A stretch of DNA of 64,000 bases from CALLVY01 sp937899855 (GTDB taxonomy: Bacteria; Bacteroidota; Bacteroidia; Chitinophagales; Saprospiraceae): the NCBI GenBank assembly GCA_039820405.1, contig JBCBQC010000022.1, forward strand, positions 1 to 64,000, written 5' to 3'. A program made the position numbers and the translations under genes. Positions 51,426-60,328 of the stretch are shown piece after piece; the first letter of the stretch is position 1; every line of letters starts with the position of its first letter. The notes beneath the pieces are model-generated. The model worked only from the letters and a program-made list of their open reading frames with translations, searched no databases and had not been told where the DNA came from.

Positions 51426-52376
51426 ATGAAGTTTCGCCACCAAAGCATCGCACTCGACCACGCCGCTACGAACCTGCACCACAGCCCGGGACAGGACTAC
51501 TGGTTGGCCATCGGGGAGGGGAGGGCCAGCCTGGGGCAAAAAAAGCGCATCGTCCAATCCTTCCCCTGGCCCGAGCCCCGGCCCGGTACCTTCGAAATAC
51601 ACGATAATGGCCGCCTGCTGCACGGCGGTACCTGGTCCTACGATCTGCAGCTCCAACGCTGGGAAGTTTTTTCCGACTGGATGGACCAGGCCCTCCGCGC
51701 GATCGACCCCCGCCTGGTGACCCAAGAGGTCGAGTACGTGCTCCGTGATGCCCGTAGCGATTGGGCAAGGGATCGGCTTTTAGTGCTGCTCACCCACCAG
51801 CCCAGCCGCCGCTACCGACTGGGTCCCGACTTTGAGCCGCCTGATCAGTTGCTGCTGTCCCTCCACGCTCGGGACCGGAGCCTGCACCAAGTCCTCCATA
51901 CGACGGCCGAAACCGAGGCCCGTGATTTGGCGGGCTGTCCGCACTTTTGGATCGCCTTGCTGGATCGTTTGGAAATCTGGCGAAAGGACGATGGACAGCC
52001 CCTCGTGTACGAAGGCTTTGGGGCCCCTGCGGTGGCGACTTTGGCGGCCAGTGCGGAGCGTAACGCATTGTTGGTGATGCTGCGGACGGGAGCGTTGTGG
52101 CGTTTGGAGCTCGAAACGGGCGACCGGCAGTTGTTGGCCACCGAGCGGAACGGGTGGCGACGGGTGGTGCTTTTACCAGGTGGTCGGCATTATTTGGTGG
52201 AGCGAGAGGGTTGGGGCATTGGCTTGGTGGATGCCTGGGATCCCGAGGGCTGGGATCGGCCCCAGTTATTGCTAGCGCGGCAGCGTTTGGGGGACTGGTG
52301 TTTCCTACGGGAATGGGGTCAGTTGTTGTTACTTACCCGGGAGCGGCGGCCCCGGGTGGAGGTTTGGGAGTGGTAG
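51426..52376 (+). CDS. Beta-propeller-like protein linked to the DUF4157 gene
   Basis: About 316 residues from the ATG at 51426, 16 bases after the DUF4157 gene stop (an in-frame TTG at 51414 is closer still). No signal peptide. The second half has repeated strands with tryptophans: GALWRLELETGDRQLLATER, GWRRVVLLPGGRHYLVERE, GWGIGLVDAWDPEGW, LGDWCFLREWGQLLLLTRE, like a small propeller. Tight coupling suggests an accessory, chaperone or immunity role for the large protein; this is inferred from position. Its end overlaps the convergent TPR gene by 48 bases. Confidence 0.65.
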   Translation: MKFRHQSIALDHAATNLHHSPGQDYWLAIGEGRASLGQKKRIVQSFPWPEPRPGTFEIHDNGRLLHGGTWSYDLQLQRWEVFSDWMDQALRAIDPRLVTQEVEYVLRDARSDWARDRLLVLLTHQPSRRYRLGPDFEPPDQLLLSLHARDRSLHQVLHTTAETEARDLAGCPHFWIALLDRLEIWRKDDGQPLVYEGFGAPAVATLAASAERNALLVMLRTGALWRLELETGDRQLLATERNGWRRVVLLPGGRHYLVEREGWGIGLVDAWDPEGWDRPQLLLARQRLGDWCFLREWGQLLLLTRERRPRVEVWEW

Positions 52377-53096
52377 CTCCCCCAGCAGACGCCGGGCCCG
52401 CTTGTAAAAATCTCCCCCCTCCTCCGCTGCCAGGGACTCCAAGTACGGACGCACCCGCGTCAGTTCTCCCCGCTTCAAATACAAAAGTGCCAGGTACCAC
52501 TGCGCCTGCTCCCGGAAGGGGTCAAAGTCATTGGCCAGCAGTTCCCGCAGCGCGGTTTCGGCCGCGGCGGGGCGGTCGAGTTCGAGATAAGTGATGGCCA
52601 GGGCCAGTCGGAGTTGGGATTGATCCGGCGCTTCCCGGAGCGATTGTTCCAGTAAGGGGAGGGCGCGGTCAAATTCCCCATTTTGGTAATGGCGGTCGAT
52701 TTGGGCCAGGGGGTCGGGTTGTTCGGTTGCGCGTTGGCTGAGGCTGAGGGGGTAGGTTTGGTAGTAATCGGCGTAGAGTTGTTGGGGGCTGGGCCGACGG
52801 AGGGCCCACCAGAGGAGGAGTGCGAGGAGGGCCAGGGCGAGCAGCAGCAGGGGCCACCAGCGGCGGCGGGTGGGGGAAGGCGGCGTGGAGGCTTCGCGTT
52901 GGTGGATGGTACGGAGTCGTTGCTTAATGAGGTGGTCGCCGTAGATTTCGATTTGGGTGAGGAGTTGGCGGCGTTCCGCAACGCGCCCGGCCAGGCCGGA
53001 ATCTTGGGCCAGCCGAGTTTCGAAGGCGCGGCGATCCTCGGGCGGGAGGCGATCCAGCAAGTAGTCGTCGATCATGGAAGTTTCGTCGGTGGCCAT
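52329..53096 (-). CDS. TPR membrane protein, likely anti-sigma-type partner
   Basis: About 255 residues from the ATG at 53096 (MATDETSMIDDYLLDRLPPED). The first 50 residues, IDDYLLDRLPPEDRRAFETR, resemble the cytoplasmic sigma-binding helix region of anti-sigma factors. A membrane helix follows (about 80-103), then TPR-like repeats in the periplasm (HYQNGEFDRALPLLEQSLRE, LRLALAITYLELDRPAAAET, AQWYLALLYLKRGELTRVRP). It starts 8 bases after the ECF sigma gene stop. Sigma binding is inferred. Confidence 0.75.
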   Translation of the reverse strand: MATDETSMIDDYLLDRLPPEDRRAFETRLAQDSGLAGRVAERRQLLTQIEIYGDHLIKQRLRTIHQREASTPPSPTRRRWWPLLLLALALLALLLWWALRRPSPQQLYADYYQTYPLSLSQRATEQPDPLAQIDRHYQNGEFDRALPLLEQSLREAPDQSQLRLALAITYLELDRPAAAETALRELLANDFDPFREQAQWYLALLYLKRGELTRVRPYLESLAAEEGGDFYKRARRLLGELPLPNLHPGPPLPGK

Positions 53097-53104
53097 ACTG
53101 GGGC

Positions 53105-53668
53105 TTAGCGTTTGGAACGAAAAAATAATTTCTTCAACAGCTTCATACACTCGGACTTGCGGTTTTTGGCGACCTGTTCGCTGGCGTAACCCATGGCTTG
53201 AGCGATGTCGCGCATCCGCATCCGATCGTAGTAATAATATAGCAATACTTTGCGGCAATCCTCTCCCATTTGCTCCAACAATCGGACCACCCGTTCCCGC
53301 TCCTCGGCTTTGATCAGACTGGCCACGGGCCATTCCTCGTCGGGGCTACTCATCGCCAGATCGTCGGGGTCCACCACGATTTTTCGCTTGGCCAGCTGTT
53401 TGAACCACAAGTTCCGACAAATCGAAAAGAGGTAGGCCTCCACTTTGAGGTCCGGGGCGAGCTGTCCGCGCCGGGCCAGTTTGAGCAGGGCGATCAAGCC
53501 ATCGTGAAAAAGATCTTCCGCATCCTCGGCACTGCCCCGGTACTTTTGCACCACCTGGAAGACCTGCCGGTACACGTTGCGGTAGAGGTAGGTAAACACC
53601 TCGTCCAGAGCTGGGCCAGTGCCGTGCTGCAACTGCTGGATCAAGCGATCGGGGGAGGGGCTTTTCAT
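53105..53668 (-). CDS. ECF-type RNA polymerase sigma factor
   Basis: About 187 residues from the ATG at 53668 (the longer frame adds 75 residues of intergenic sequence). Region 2 is SAEDAEDLFHDGLIALLKLA, with LKVEAYLFSICRNLWFKQLA after it. Region 4 is CRKVLLYYYYDRMRMRDIAQ, then GYASEQVAKNRKSECMKLL. It is paired with the downstream TPR anti-sigma-like gene and faces the divergent T9SS and CHAT genes, which it may control. Confidence 0.9.
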   Translation of the reverse strand: MKSPSPDRLIQQLQHGTGPALDEVFTYLYRNVYRQVFQVVQKYRGSAEDAEDLFHDGLIALLKLARRGQLAPDLKVEAYLFSICRNLWFKQLAKRKIVVDPDDLAMSSPDEEWPVASLIKAEERERVVRLLEQMGEDCRKVLLYYYYDRMRMRDIAQAMGYASEQVAKNRKSECMKLLKKLFFRSKR

Positions 53669-53896
53669 CCTCGGGTGGTTAATTGACAATTCGAGCGCAA
53701 AAGATAAGCCCAAAATAGGTTTAGGGAACGGATTGGAAGTACTATTTTTTAAGCCTCGAAAAAAAAAGTGAAATTTGGCATTACCTTTTCTAAGAAATGG
53801 GAATGTATCAATTGTATCTGATGCAGCTAATCCTACCTCCCCAAAGAATCCATAACCAAACACGATTATATCATAATTACTAAATACTGACAAACT

Positions 53897-54922
53897 ATGA
53901 AAATGCCCGACTTCAAACTCCGCATTTGGGGGAGTCTATTTTTCCTTTTTCTTTTCGCTTATTCACCGCTCCAAGCATCGAGCACTCACCTTCAAAAAGC
54001 CAATGCCGGACCTCGCTACGACAGCCTCCGAATCATCGTAACCAATTGGTACAACACCCGGGGCTGCGCCTTTGGGGACCCCGCCATCGCCTGTGCCCAA
54101 CTGGACAAGGACCAAACGCTGATCTTTAGCATGCGCCTACGCTGTCTGACCAATCAAATCGACAACATTCCCGGAATGCGCATCCGCTACTCCCTGTACG
54201 CCGAAACCCCCGGTGGAACCCAAATCAACGCCATGACCCAAGTGTTTACCAGTGGGATGTTCCGATCCGTGGTCTTGGAAAATGGGGAATCGGCTTACGA
54301 AGCTACCGTCCTCGAATGGGTTCCCCTGGACCAGGAATGTATCGAGGATGACTTCTACTTTTTTAGTGCTGTGTACGATTTGGTGGAAGACATCGAAATT
54401 CCACCCGGGGTTGATCCCGCCACCGTCACTTATCCGCCCTATCCCGTAGGTAGCTACCCTGAGGTCTTTGGGGTGGAGACCTTTGAGATCCCCCCCTCCG
54501 GTGTATACGTGACCGAAAACAAGCGCAAACGCGTTTGCTGCTACGCCGGAGAGGACCTGCCCCTCTGCTGTGATGGCGCTTACGTCCCCGAAGAATGCGA
54601 AGAGGATTCCAATGGCGGCGGCAGTGGGGGAGGCCTGCTCCGTAAGACCCCCGATGAGTTGACCAACCAATTGGTCGCCAATCCCAATCCCTTCGGTGCG
54701 GAGTTGGTTGCTCAGTACCAAATGTCCCGGGCCGGAGCCGCTCGGGTGACCTGTATGGATGCGCAAGGACGCTTGGTGTACCAAGAAAAAGTGGCGCACG
54801 ACCGGGCGGGCAACTACAATTTAAACCTGGATACCGGAGATTGGCCCGCAGGAGTTTATTATCTTCGCCTCCAAACGGGGCTGGAAACGTACACCCAAAA
54901 AGTGATTCGTCTGGCCGACTAG
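53897..54922 (+). CDS. T9SS-secreted protein, unknown function
   Basis: 341 residues: a signal peptide ending PLQASS, a beta-rich body with conserved cysteines (RGCAFGDPAIACAQLDKDQT, RKRVCCYAGEDLPLCCDGAY), a Gly-rich linker (SNGGGSGGGLL), and a T9SS sorting domain starting VANPNPFGAELVAQYQMS. It is exported to the cell surface or medium. The body is not recognised. It starts the plus-strand unit whose second gene is the TPR-CHAT protein and lies opposite the sigma factor. Confidence 0.78.
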   Translation: MKMPDFKLRIWGSLFFLFLFAYSPLQASSTHLQKANAGPRYDSLRIIVTNWYNTRGCAFGDPAIACAQLDKDQTLIFSMRLRCLTNQIDNIPGMRIRYSLYAETPGGTQINAMTQVFTSGMFRSVVLENGESAYEATVLEWVPLDQECIEDDFYFFSAVYDLVEDIEIPPGVDPATVTYPPYPVGSYPEVFGVETFEIPPSGVYVTENKRKRVCCYAGEDLPLCCDGAYVPEECEEDSNGGGSGGGLLRKTPDELTNQLVANPNPFGAELVAQYQMSRAGAARVTCMDAQGRLVYQEKVAHDRAGNYNLNLDTGDWPAGVYYLRLQTGLETYTQKVIRLAD

Positions 54923-54928
54923 TGCCTT

Positions 54929-57871
54929 ATGAAAAATAAATTTGATTCCACCGCGATCAAAAAGATAATAATGGGAATGGCTTTACTCCTTTGGGGGCTA
55001 AAGCCTTCCTCTTTTCTGTACGGACAGTTTACGGTGGAGGTCTGCCCGGACTGCCTTCAGCAATCCATCCAACTGGACCGGGACGTGAAAGCCACGACCG
55101 TTACACGCCTACTTCCCCACGCAGGTATTGACGCTTTGATCGCTTGTTGTAAGTCTAATAATTGTTACTTGGACGTGTCACGGGTATTGAGTACCGCCAC
55201 CACCCTTTCTTTCAACAGGAGTGATTACGCATGGACCATTGCTTACGCGGACCGCAGCTACGATTGGGCGGTCCATCATCGCGACCAACTTAACTTTGCG
55301 GATTATACCAATGCCGTGTACAACTATGCGGCGGTGAGTCTGGTGATGGGCATTCGCCGAAAATCACTGCGGCTACAGGAGGAAGCCATCGCGATTGATG
55401 TTAAGGAAAAGAACGATGACAGTATGCTGGCCATCGGTTTTGAAAATTTGGGACTGACCTACCGACGTATCGGAGATTTTAATAAAGCCTTGTCGTACTA
55501 CGACCAAGCCCTACACAAATACCTCGCCGTAGAGGGCCCCGATGGGAAAAGCGTGGGGCGGATTTACCGATTGATGGGGGTTGCTTATAGCGATCAAAAA
55601 GAAAGGGACAAAGCACTGCTGTATTTTGAACAAAGCCTGGATAAGTTGGACGATCACCTGGGGGAATTTTTTTACTTTCAATCCTATTGGTACGCCTGTT
55701 TAGACATCGCCAAGATCCACTTGGAAGCGGGTGAAACCGACAAGGCGCTAGCTTTTGTAAAAAAGGGCTTCCGCGAGAAGGAGAAAAAACAGTTTGAGTT
55801 TGTCTCCGATCTTCACCAGGGCTATTTGGTTTGGGGAGATATTTTGCTGGCGAGGGGGGCTTCCGAAGCGGCCTTGTCCATGTACCGCAAGGCCGAGCAA
55901 ACCGCCAGGGTTGAGTTTGCGGATTTTGATCAGCATCGCGCCATTGCCATCTGTGTAGGACGACAGGGGCGGGTGTACCGCCAACAGGAACGGTGCGATA
56001 CCGCGCTGAATTATTACAATCGGGCGCTGGGGCTCATGGTTGTTGACCTAGAAGAAGCCATGAACCTCACGGAGGCACTAGAACTCACGGAGGAGCGGGC
56101 TGCCATCTGGACCGACTGCCCGGGGGAAATCGATGATGAGGGCTTGGTCAGTGCCTTTGAAAACGCTCAGCAAGCAATTTCCCTGGTCAACGAGATTCGG
56201 ACGGACTTTTCCTCCGAAGATACCAAATTACAACTTTCGGAAAGGGCTAATGATCTGGTTGAGCAAGGCATTTATTTTGGAAATCGCTTGTACCAAAAAA
56301 CCAAAGCCCCCAAGTTTCTTCAAGCGGCTTTTTCCTTCGCCGAAGGTAACAAAGCTACCCTGCTGCACGAATTGGTACAGGAGGAACTGGCCAAGGGAAA
56401 TGCGGGCATCCCCATTGAATTACTCGAGCAAGGCGCTGACCTGCGGGATGAAATGGCCTACTTTAAAAAGCAAATCCTTGAGGCAGACCAAAAGATCGCG
56501 GCAAAAAAACCGGAAGCCCAAGCACTACAATCTTGGAGAAACCACCTCTTCGAACTCGAAGAGGAATACCGCACCTGGGTCGACCAACTCGAACGCGACT
56601 ATCCCAATTACTACCTGAAAAAATACCAAAATACCGCCCCCAGTATTGCGCAGCTGCAAGCGGAAGTGCTACCACCCCGTACGGCCATGGTAGAGTTTTT
56701 GGTGGGAGAAAAAGAAAGCTACGCCTTTTGGATCAGCCGCCGTGATTTTCGGGTCTATTCCCTGGGCCCCAGCGATAGCCTGATCCACCTGGTCCAGCAG
56801 CTCCGGGCCGACATCAGCCGCCGACCAAGCGGTGGTCAATTCAAAGCCAATTACCAAAGCTTTACCCACGGCGCCCACCAGCTCTACCAACTCCTGTTCG
56901 GCCCCGCCCCTATAGGCGACGCCGACATCGATCAACTGATCATCCTACCCGACGATATCCTCAGTCTGCTCCCCTTCGAAATCCTCCTCCAAGAACCCGC
57001 TCCCCCGGACCCGGTCGACTTTGGCCCCCGCAAGCTGGCCTACCTCTTTGAGGAGTACGACCTGAGTTACCACTATTCTGCCACCCTCTACACCACCCTC
57101 CGCCAGCAGCTACGCAGCGTGCCCGATAGCCTCGTCTTCGTCGGCTTCGCCCCGAGTTTTGGCGGCGAAGACGTAGCCTACCGCAGCTGCGAAGCGGACA
57201 ACCTCTACAATCTCCAACACAACCGCGCGGAGGTGCAAGCCATCCAGCAAACCGTTGGGGGTCGAGCCATTGTCGGTGCCGAGGCCCAGCTCCAAACCTT
57301 CCGGGAGGAGGCCCAGCGCTACCGCATCCTACACCTTGCCACCCACGCCTGTGTCGATCCAGAGACCGCCAGCCTCAGTAAGATTTACCTGAGCGACGAC
57401 AACCTGACGCCCTTTGAGCTCAACAGCCTCCGGCTGCAAGCCGATCTGACGGTTCTGAGTGCTTGTAGTACGGGGAGTGGGCAACTGCGCAAGGGAGAAG
57501 GCGTGATGAGCCTGGCCCGAAGCTTTATGCTGGCCGGCAGTCCCAGCGTCCTGACCAGTCTTTGGTCGGTCGACGATCGGGCCACTTCGCAAATCATGGT
57601 GGAATATTACCGGGCCCTCAAGGAGGGGCAGCGCAAAGACCAAGCCCTGCGCGAAGCCAAACTGGCTTACCTCAATGGAGCGGACCGCTACGGTCGGCAC
57701 CCCAGTTACTGGGCCGCCTTTGTCCAGTTTGGCGCGGTCGAACCCATTTTTACGACCGCCCCGAGCCCGCTCACCTACGCACTGGGGATTGGCCTGGTTC
57801 TTTTCGGGCTCTCGCTGCTCGGATGGTGGTGGCGTACGAGGGGAAAAAGTACCGGGCCCAGCCAGCACTAA
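54929..57871 (+). CDS. TPR-CHAT peptidase-domain membrane protein
   Basis: 980 residues. An N-terminal signal or anchor (about 10-32) is followed by TPR repeats (about 120-430: IGFENLGLTYRRIGDFNKAL, DKALLYFEQSLDKLDDHLGE, ALNYYNRALGLM). A coiled linker and a CHAT domain follow (about 640-940) with IDQLIILPDDILSLLPFEIL, HLATHAC (catalytic His) and LTVLSACSTGSGQL (catalytic Cys). A membrane helix (about 948-970) ends the protein, so the CHAT domain is probably periplasmic or enclosed. CHAT peptidases act in bacterial immunity and signalling. It is 6 bases after the T9SS gene. Confidence 0.88.
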   Translation: MKNKFDSTAIKKIIMGMALLLWGLKPSSFLYGQFTVEVCPDCLQQSIQLDRDVKATTVTRLLPHAGIDALIACCKSNNCYLDVSRVLSTATTLSFNRSDYAWTIAYADRSYDWAVHHRDQLNFADYTNAVYNYAAVSLVMGIRRKSLRLQEEAIAIDVKEKNDDSMLAIGFENLGLTYRRIGDFNKALSYYDQALHKYLAVEGPDGKSVGRIYRLMGVAYSDQKERDKALLYFEQSLDKLDDHLGEFFYFQSYWYACLDIAKIHLEAGETDKALAFVKKGFREKEKKQFEFVSDLHQGYLVWGDILLARGASEAALSMYRKAEQTARVEFADFDQHRAIAICVGRQGRVYRQQERCDTALNYYNRALGLMVVDLEEAMNLTEALELTEERAAIWTDCPGEIDDEGLVSAFENAQQAISLVNEIRTDFSSEDTKLQLSERANDLVEQGIYFGNRLYQKTKAPKFLQAAFSFAEGNKATLLHELVQEELAKGNAGIPIELLEQGADLRDEMAYFKKQILEADQKIAAKKPEAQALQSWRNHLFELEEEYRTWVDQLERDYPNYYLKKYQNTAPSIAQLQAEVLPPRTAMVEFLVGEKESYAFWISRRDFRVYSLGPSDSLIHLVQQLRADISRRPSGGQFKANYQSFTHGAHQLYQLLFGPAPIGDADIDQLIILPDDILSLLPFEILLQEPAPPDPVDFGPRKLAYLFEEYDLSYHYSATLYTTLRQQLRSVPDSLVFVGFAPSFGGEDVAYRSCEADNLYNLQHNRAEVQAIQQTVGGRAIVGAEAQLQTFREEAQRYRILHLATHACVDPETASLSKIYLSDDNLTPFELNSLRLQADLTVLSACSTGSGQLRKGEGVMSLARSFMLAGSPSVLTSLWSVDDRATSQIMVEYYRALKEGQRKDQALREAKLAYLNGADRYGRHPSYWAAFVQFGAVEPIFTTAPSPLTYALGIGLVLFGLSLLGWWWRTRGKSTGPSQH

Positions 57872-58992
57872 GACCGCCGCAATTCTCGCTCCGCCCAGTC
57901 GGCGGCCATGGCTTCCAGATAGCTTGCGCCGTGCCGTAGGGCATCTTCCAAATCTCGGGCGCGATCCAGGACACTGTAAGCCGCCCGGATGCCCTGCGCC
58001 CGCAATTGCTCGGGACTCAATTGATTGGAGCCCACCAGGGCGATCATTGGTTTTTGAGCGGCGCGGCAGTAGTCGGCCACCCCCTGCACGACCTTACCTT
58101 GTAAAGAGGAGGCATCCAGTCGGCCCTCGCCACTGATGACCCAGTCGGCACGGGGCAGTTGTTGGGCCAGCTGGGTAATTTCGGCGATGGTGGCAAAGCC
58201 CCGTCGCAATTCGGCGGGCAGTAGGCCCAGTAAGCCGGCACTGATGGCTCCCGCTGCGCCACCACCGGGCACTTCACCCACTTGTCGTCCGTTGTAATCG
58301 CTGATTTTTTGGGCAAAATGACGCAGTCCTCGATCGAGGATTTCGACCTGCTCGGCTTGGGCCCCTTTTTGCGGGCCGTAGGTATAGGCGGCTCCCCGTG
58401 GGCCGTACATCGGATTTTGAACGTCGCACAATAGGTAAAAGTGGACGCCCTCCAGCGAGCGCAGTTGGCGGTCGTCGATGCGATCGACGGCGGATAAGTT
58501 GCCTCCGATGGGGGCCAGGACCTTTCCCTCGCGATCCAAAAAGCGGTAGCCCAGGAAGTGGGCGATGCCCATCCCCGCCTCGTTGGTGCAGCTGCCCCCC
58601 AGAAATAAGTAAATGTGGCGCAGGCCGCGGTCGAGGGCGTCGGCGATCAGGGCGCCGGTTCCCAGGATGTGGGTTTGGAGTGGATTGCGCACCTCCTTGG
58701 GGAGGTGAATGATGCCCGACGCTCGGGCCAGCTCGATGAAGGCCTGGGAGCCGTGGTAGGCATAAGCTGCGCGTCGAGGACGACCGAGGGGGTCCGGTAC
58801 GGTTCGCTCGATTTGGGTGAGGGGGAGGTGGTGAGTGAGGATATCCAGGGAGCCATCTCCGCCATCGGCCAGGGGGTGTAATAAAAATTTTGCGGCGGGA
58901 AAGCTCGATTTTATCCCCTTTTGGATTGCTTTCGCCACTTGTTTTGCTGTTAAAGTACCTTTAAACTTGTCTGGGGCAATCAAAATTGTCAT
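57868..58992 (-). CDS. Glycerate kinase (GlxK/GarK family)
   Basis: About 374 residues from the ATG at 58992 (MTILIAPDKFKGTLTAKQVA). APDKFKGT, HPLADGGDGSLD, GGSCTNEAGMGIAHFLGY and SGEGRLDASSLQGKV are the family motifs. It phosphorylates D-glycerate to 2-phosphoglycerate in the glyoxylate/glycerate pathway. The longer frame adds 32 residues of leader and is rejected. Its stop overlaps the convergent CHAT gene by 4 bases. Confidence 0.93.
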   Translation of the reverse strand: MTILIAPDKFKGTLTAKQVAKAIQKGIKSSFPAAKFLLHPLADGGDGSLDILTHHLPLTQIERTVPDPLGRPRRAAYAYHGSQAFIELARASGIIHLPKEVRNPLQTHILGTGALIADALDRGLRHIYLFLGGSCTNEAGMGIAHFLGYRFLDREGKVLAPIGGNLSAVDRIDDRQLRSLEGVHFYLLCDVQNPMYGPRGAAYTYGPQKGAQAEQVEILDRGLRHFAQKISDYNGRQVGEVPGGGAAGAISAGLLGLLPAELRRGFATIAEITQLAQQLPRADWVISGEGRLDASSLQGKVVQGVADYCRAAQKPMIALVGSNQLSPEQLRAQGIRAAYSVLDRARDLEDALRHGASYLEAMAADWAERELRRS

Positions 58993-59167
58993 AAAATCAT
59001 TATATTTAGGCTTGAGAGTAAAAACCAAGAGTAATTTCCAACTGTCACATGGCAATTTACAACATTTAAGTAAGCCCTCTTGCTCCACTTTTTACCCTTA
59101 ATGCTATTATAATGACAAGTCCCTTTTAAAAAGGGTACAGGTAACGATACTATCAATAAAAAGACTT

Positions 59168-59509
59168 ATGAAAAATCGTTTCGGTTTTGACTTCTCCCCT
59201 TTTTGGGAGAACCCACTCGTAGCTATGATTGTGGGTACGGTCGTTCTACCGCTAGCGTTGGCCAGCAGTCTCTCCCTGGCCATTGGCGCCACCGTCGGAT
59301 CTCCCGGCCTGCTTTTTCCAAGTCTTCTCACTGCGCTTGTCTCCATTACCCGTATCCATTTTCTAACCATCATACCAAAAAGTATCAACGTGGGGGAGTA
59401 CCCCCTAGGAACTCCACTCAGTGGTTACGCTGCTGGGAGTGCCCGAGCAATCGTGCCCCGGAATAAAAAATTTGAAAACCTTAAAGAGTATTATATGCTG
59501 TCATTATAA
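59168..59509 (+). CDS. Small membrane protein, unknown function
   Basis: 113 residues with two hydrophobic segments (about 17-42 and 46-68) and a polar C-terminal tail. Its base composition is lower in GC than most neighbours, and the tail reads RNKKFENLKEYYML. No family is recognised; a real gene is likely but not certain. Confidence 0.5.
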   Translation: MKNRFGFDFSPFWENPLVAMIVGTVVLPLALASSLSLAIGATVGSPGLLFPSLLTALVSITRIHFLTIIPKSINVGEYPLGTPLSGYAAGSARAIVPRNKKFENLKEYYMLSL

Positions 59510-59717
59510 AGACTGCCCGGACCCATAGGTTTCCCAACTGGAATCGGCCTCGCTGGACGAAAACCACCTCGGGAGCCAATATTGGGAAAGCTCGGCGAAG
59601 ACTTGCGTGAAGAAGGAACCATTGCTACTTACCTGCCGTCTCTCGCCCTGAGAGATTCTCACCAATCTAGCCGAGCTTCCGGGCGTTTTTTGACGGCACA
59701 TTCGCCACCAATGAAAA

Positions 59718-59756
59718 AGCCCGACCTTTCTGTAGAGAGGTCGGGTTATTTTTTGG
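59718..59756 (+). terminator. Bidirectional terminator before the DUF2853 gene end
   Basis: CCCGACCT/AGGTCGGG stem with a 10-base loop, then TTATTTTTT on the plus strand and AAAAA on the other side. It serves the minus-strand DUF2853 gene and any plus-strand transcript. The remainder of 59510-59717 holds no gene that I can support. Confidence 0.75.
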
Positions 59757-59782
59757 CTTCGTGTAGTGGGAAATGATCCGGT

Positions 59783-60115
59783 TTAGCTCAATTTTTTCTG
59801 TACCAAATAGTAAAAGGCTGCACGGTTTTTCATCTTGACGGGCGACATTTGCTGCGCAACGGCCTGAATGGCGGCTTCCGCACGCTCCTTGTCATTGATC
59901 CCCAGTTTTTTGACGACGAAATTGCGACGTACCGTTTCCAACTCAGCGGGGTCACTGCCCGATACGAGAATCGCATCTTTGTTGTCGACGATGAGTTTGA
60001 GGCGATCCACCAAGGTATCCAGCAAATCGTGATCGATGTCGCTGACGCCGACCTCCCGCAGTTGGGCTTCGGCAGTAGCTTTGAGTTTGGCTAATTTTTC
60101 TGCTAATTCACTCAT
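59783..60115 (-). CDS. DUF2853 family small protein
   Basis: 110 residues from the ATG at 60115 (MSELAEKLAKLKATAEAQLR). DLLDTLVDRLKLIVDNKDAI and SGSDPAELETVRRNFVVKKL are the DUF2853 signature. It is a cytoplasmic helical protein of unknown function. A longer frame to 60310 crosses the promoter region and is rejected. It diverges from the GH3 gene. Confidence 0.85.
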   Translation of the reverse strand: MSELAEKLAKLKATAEAQLREVGVSDIDHDLLDTLVDRLKLIVDNKDAILVSGSDPAELETVRRNFVVKKLGINDKERAEAAIQAVAQQMSPVKMKNRAAFYYLVQKKLS

Positions 60116-60328
60116 AATATTCAGATTTGGTTTAGGAAAGCCGGAAAATACAAATTGTACGCCATTTGCCAAGGGCTTGGGTATCAATAAAAGAGGGCTA
60201 TTTGGCCCCTTGATTAAAGGTTTAAACGCTGCGTACCCGAAATTTTTGTCCCCAACTGCGGGCGCTACCGGAGAATGGTTATTTTTGTTTTCGAGCCGTT
60301 CCACATTCACCCAAAAGTACAGCAGCCG

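Noticed and set aside
53669..53893. N-terminal extension of the ECF sigma factor
   Set aside because: AT-rich, non-conserved 75 residues covering the divergent promoter region; the ATG at 53668 fits sigma family length.
59640..59700. CTCTC/GAGAG hairpin with a CTGAGA motif considered as a TPP or glycine riboswitch
   Set aside because: The other conserved riboswitch segments are absent and the downstream genes are unrelated to thiamine or glycine.
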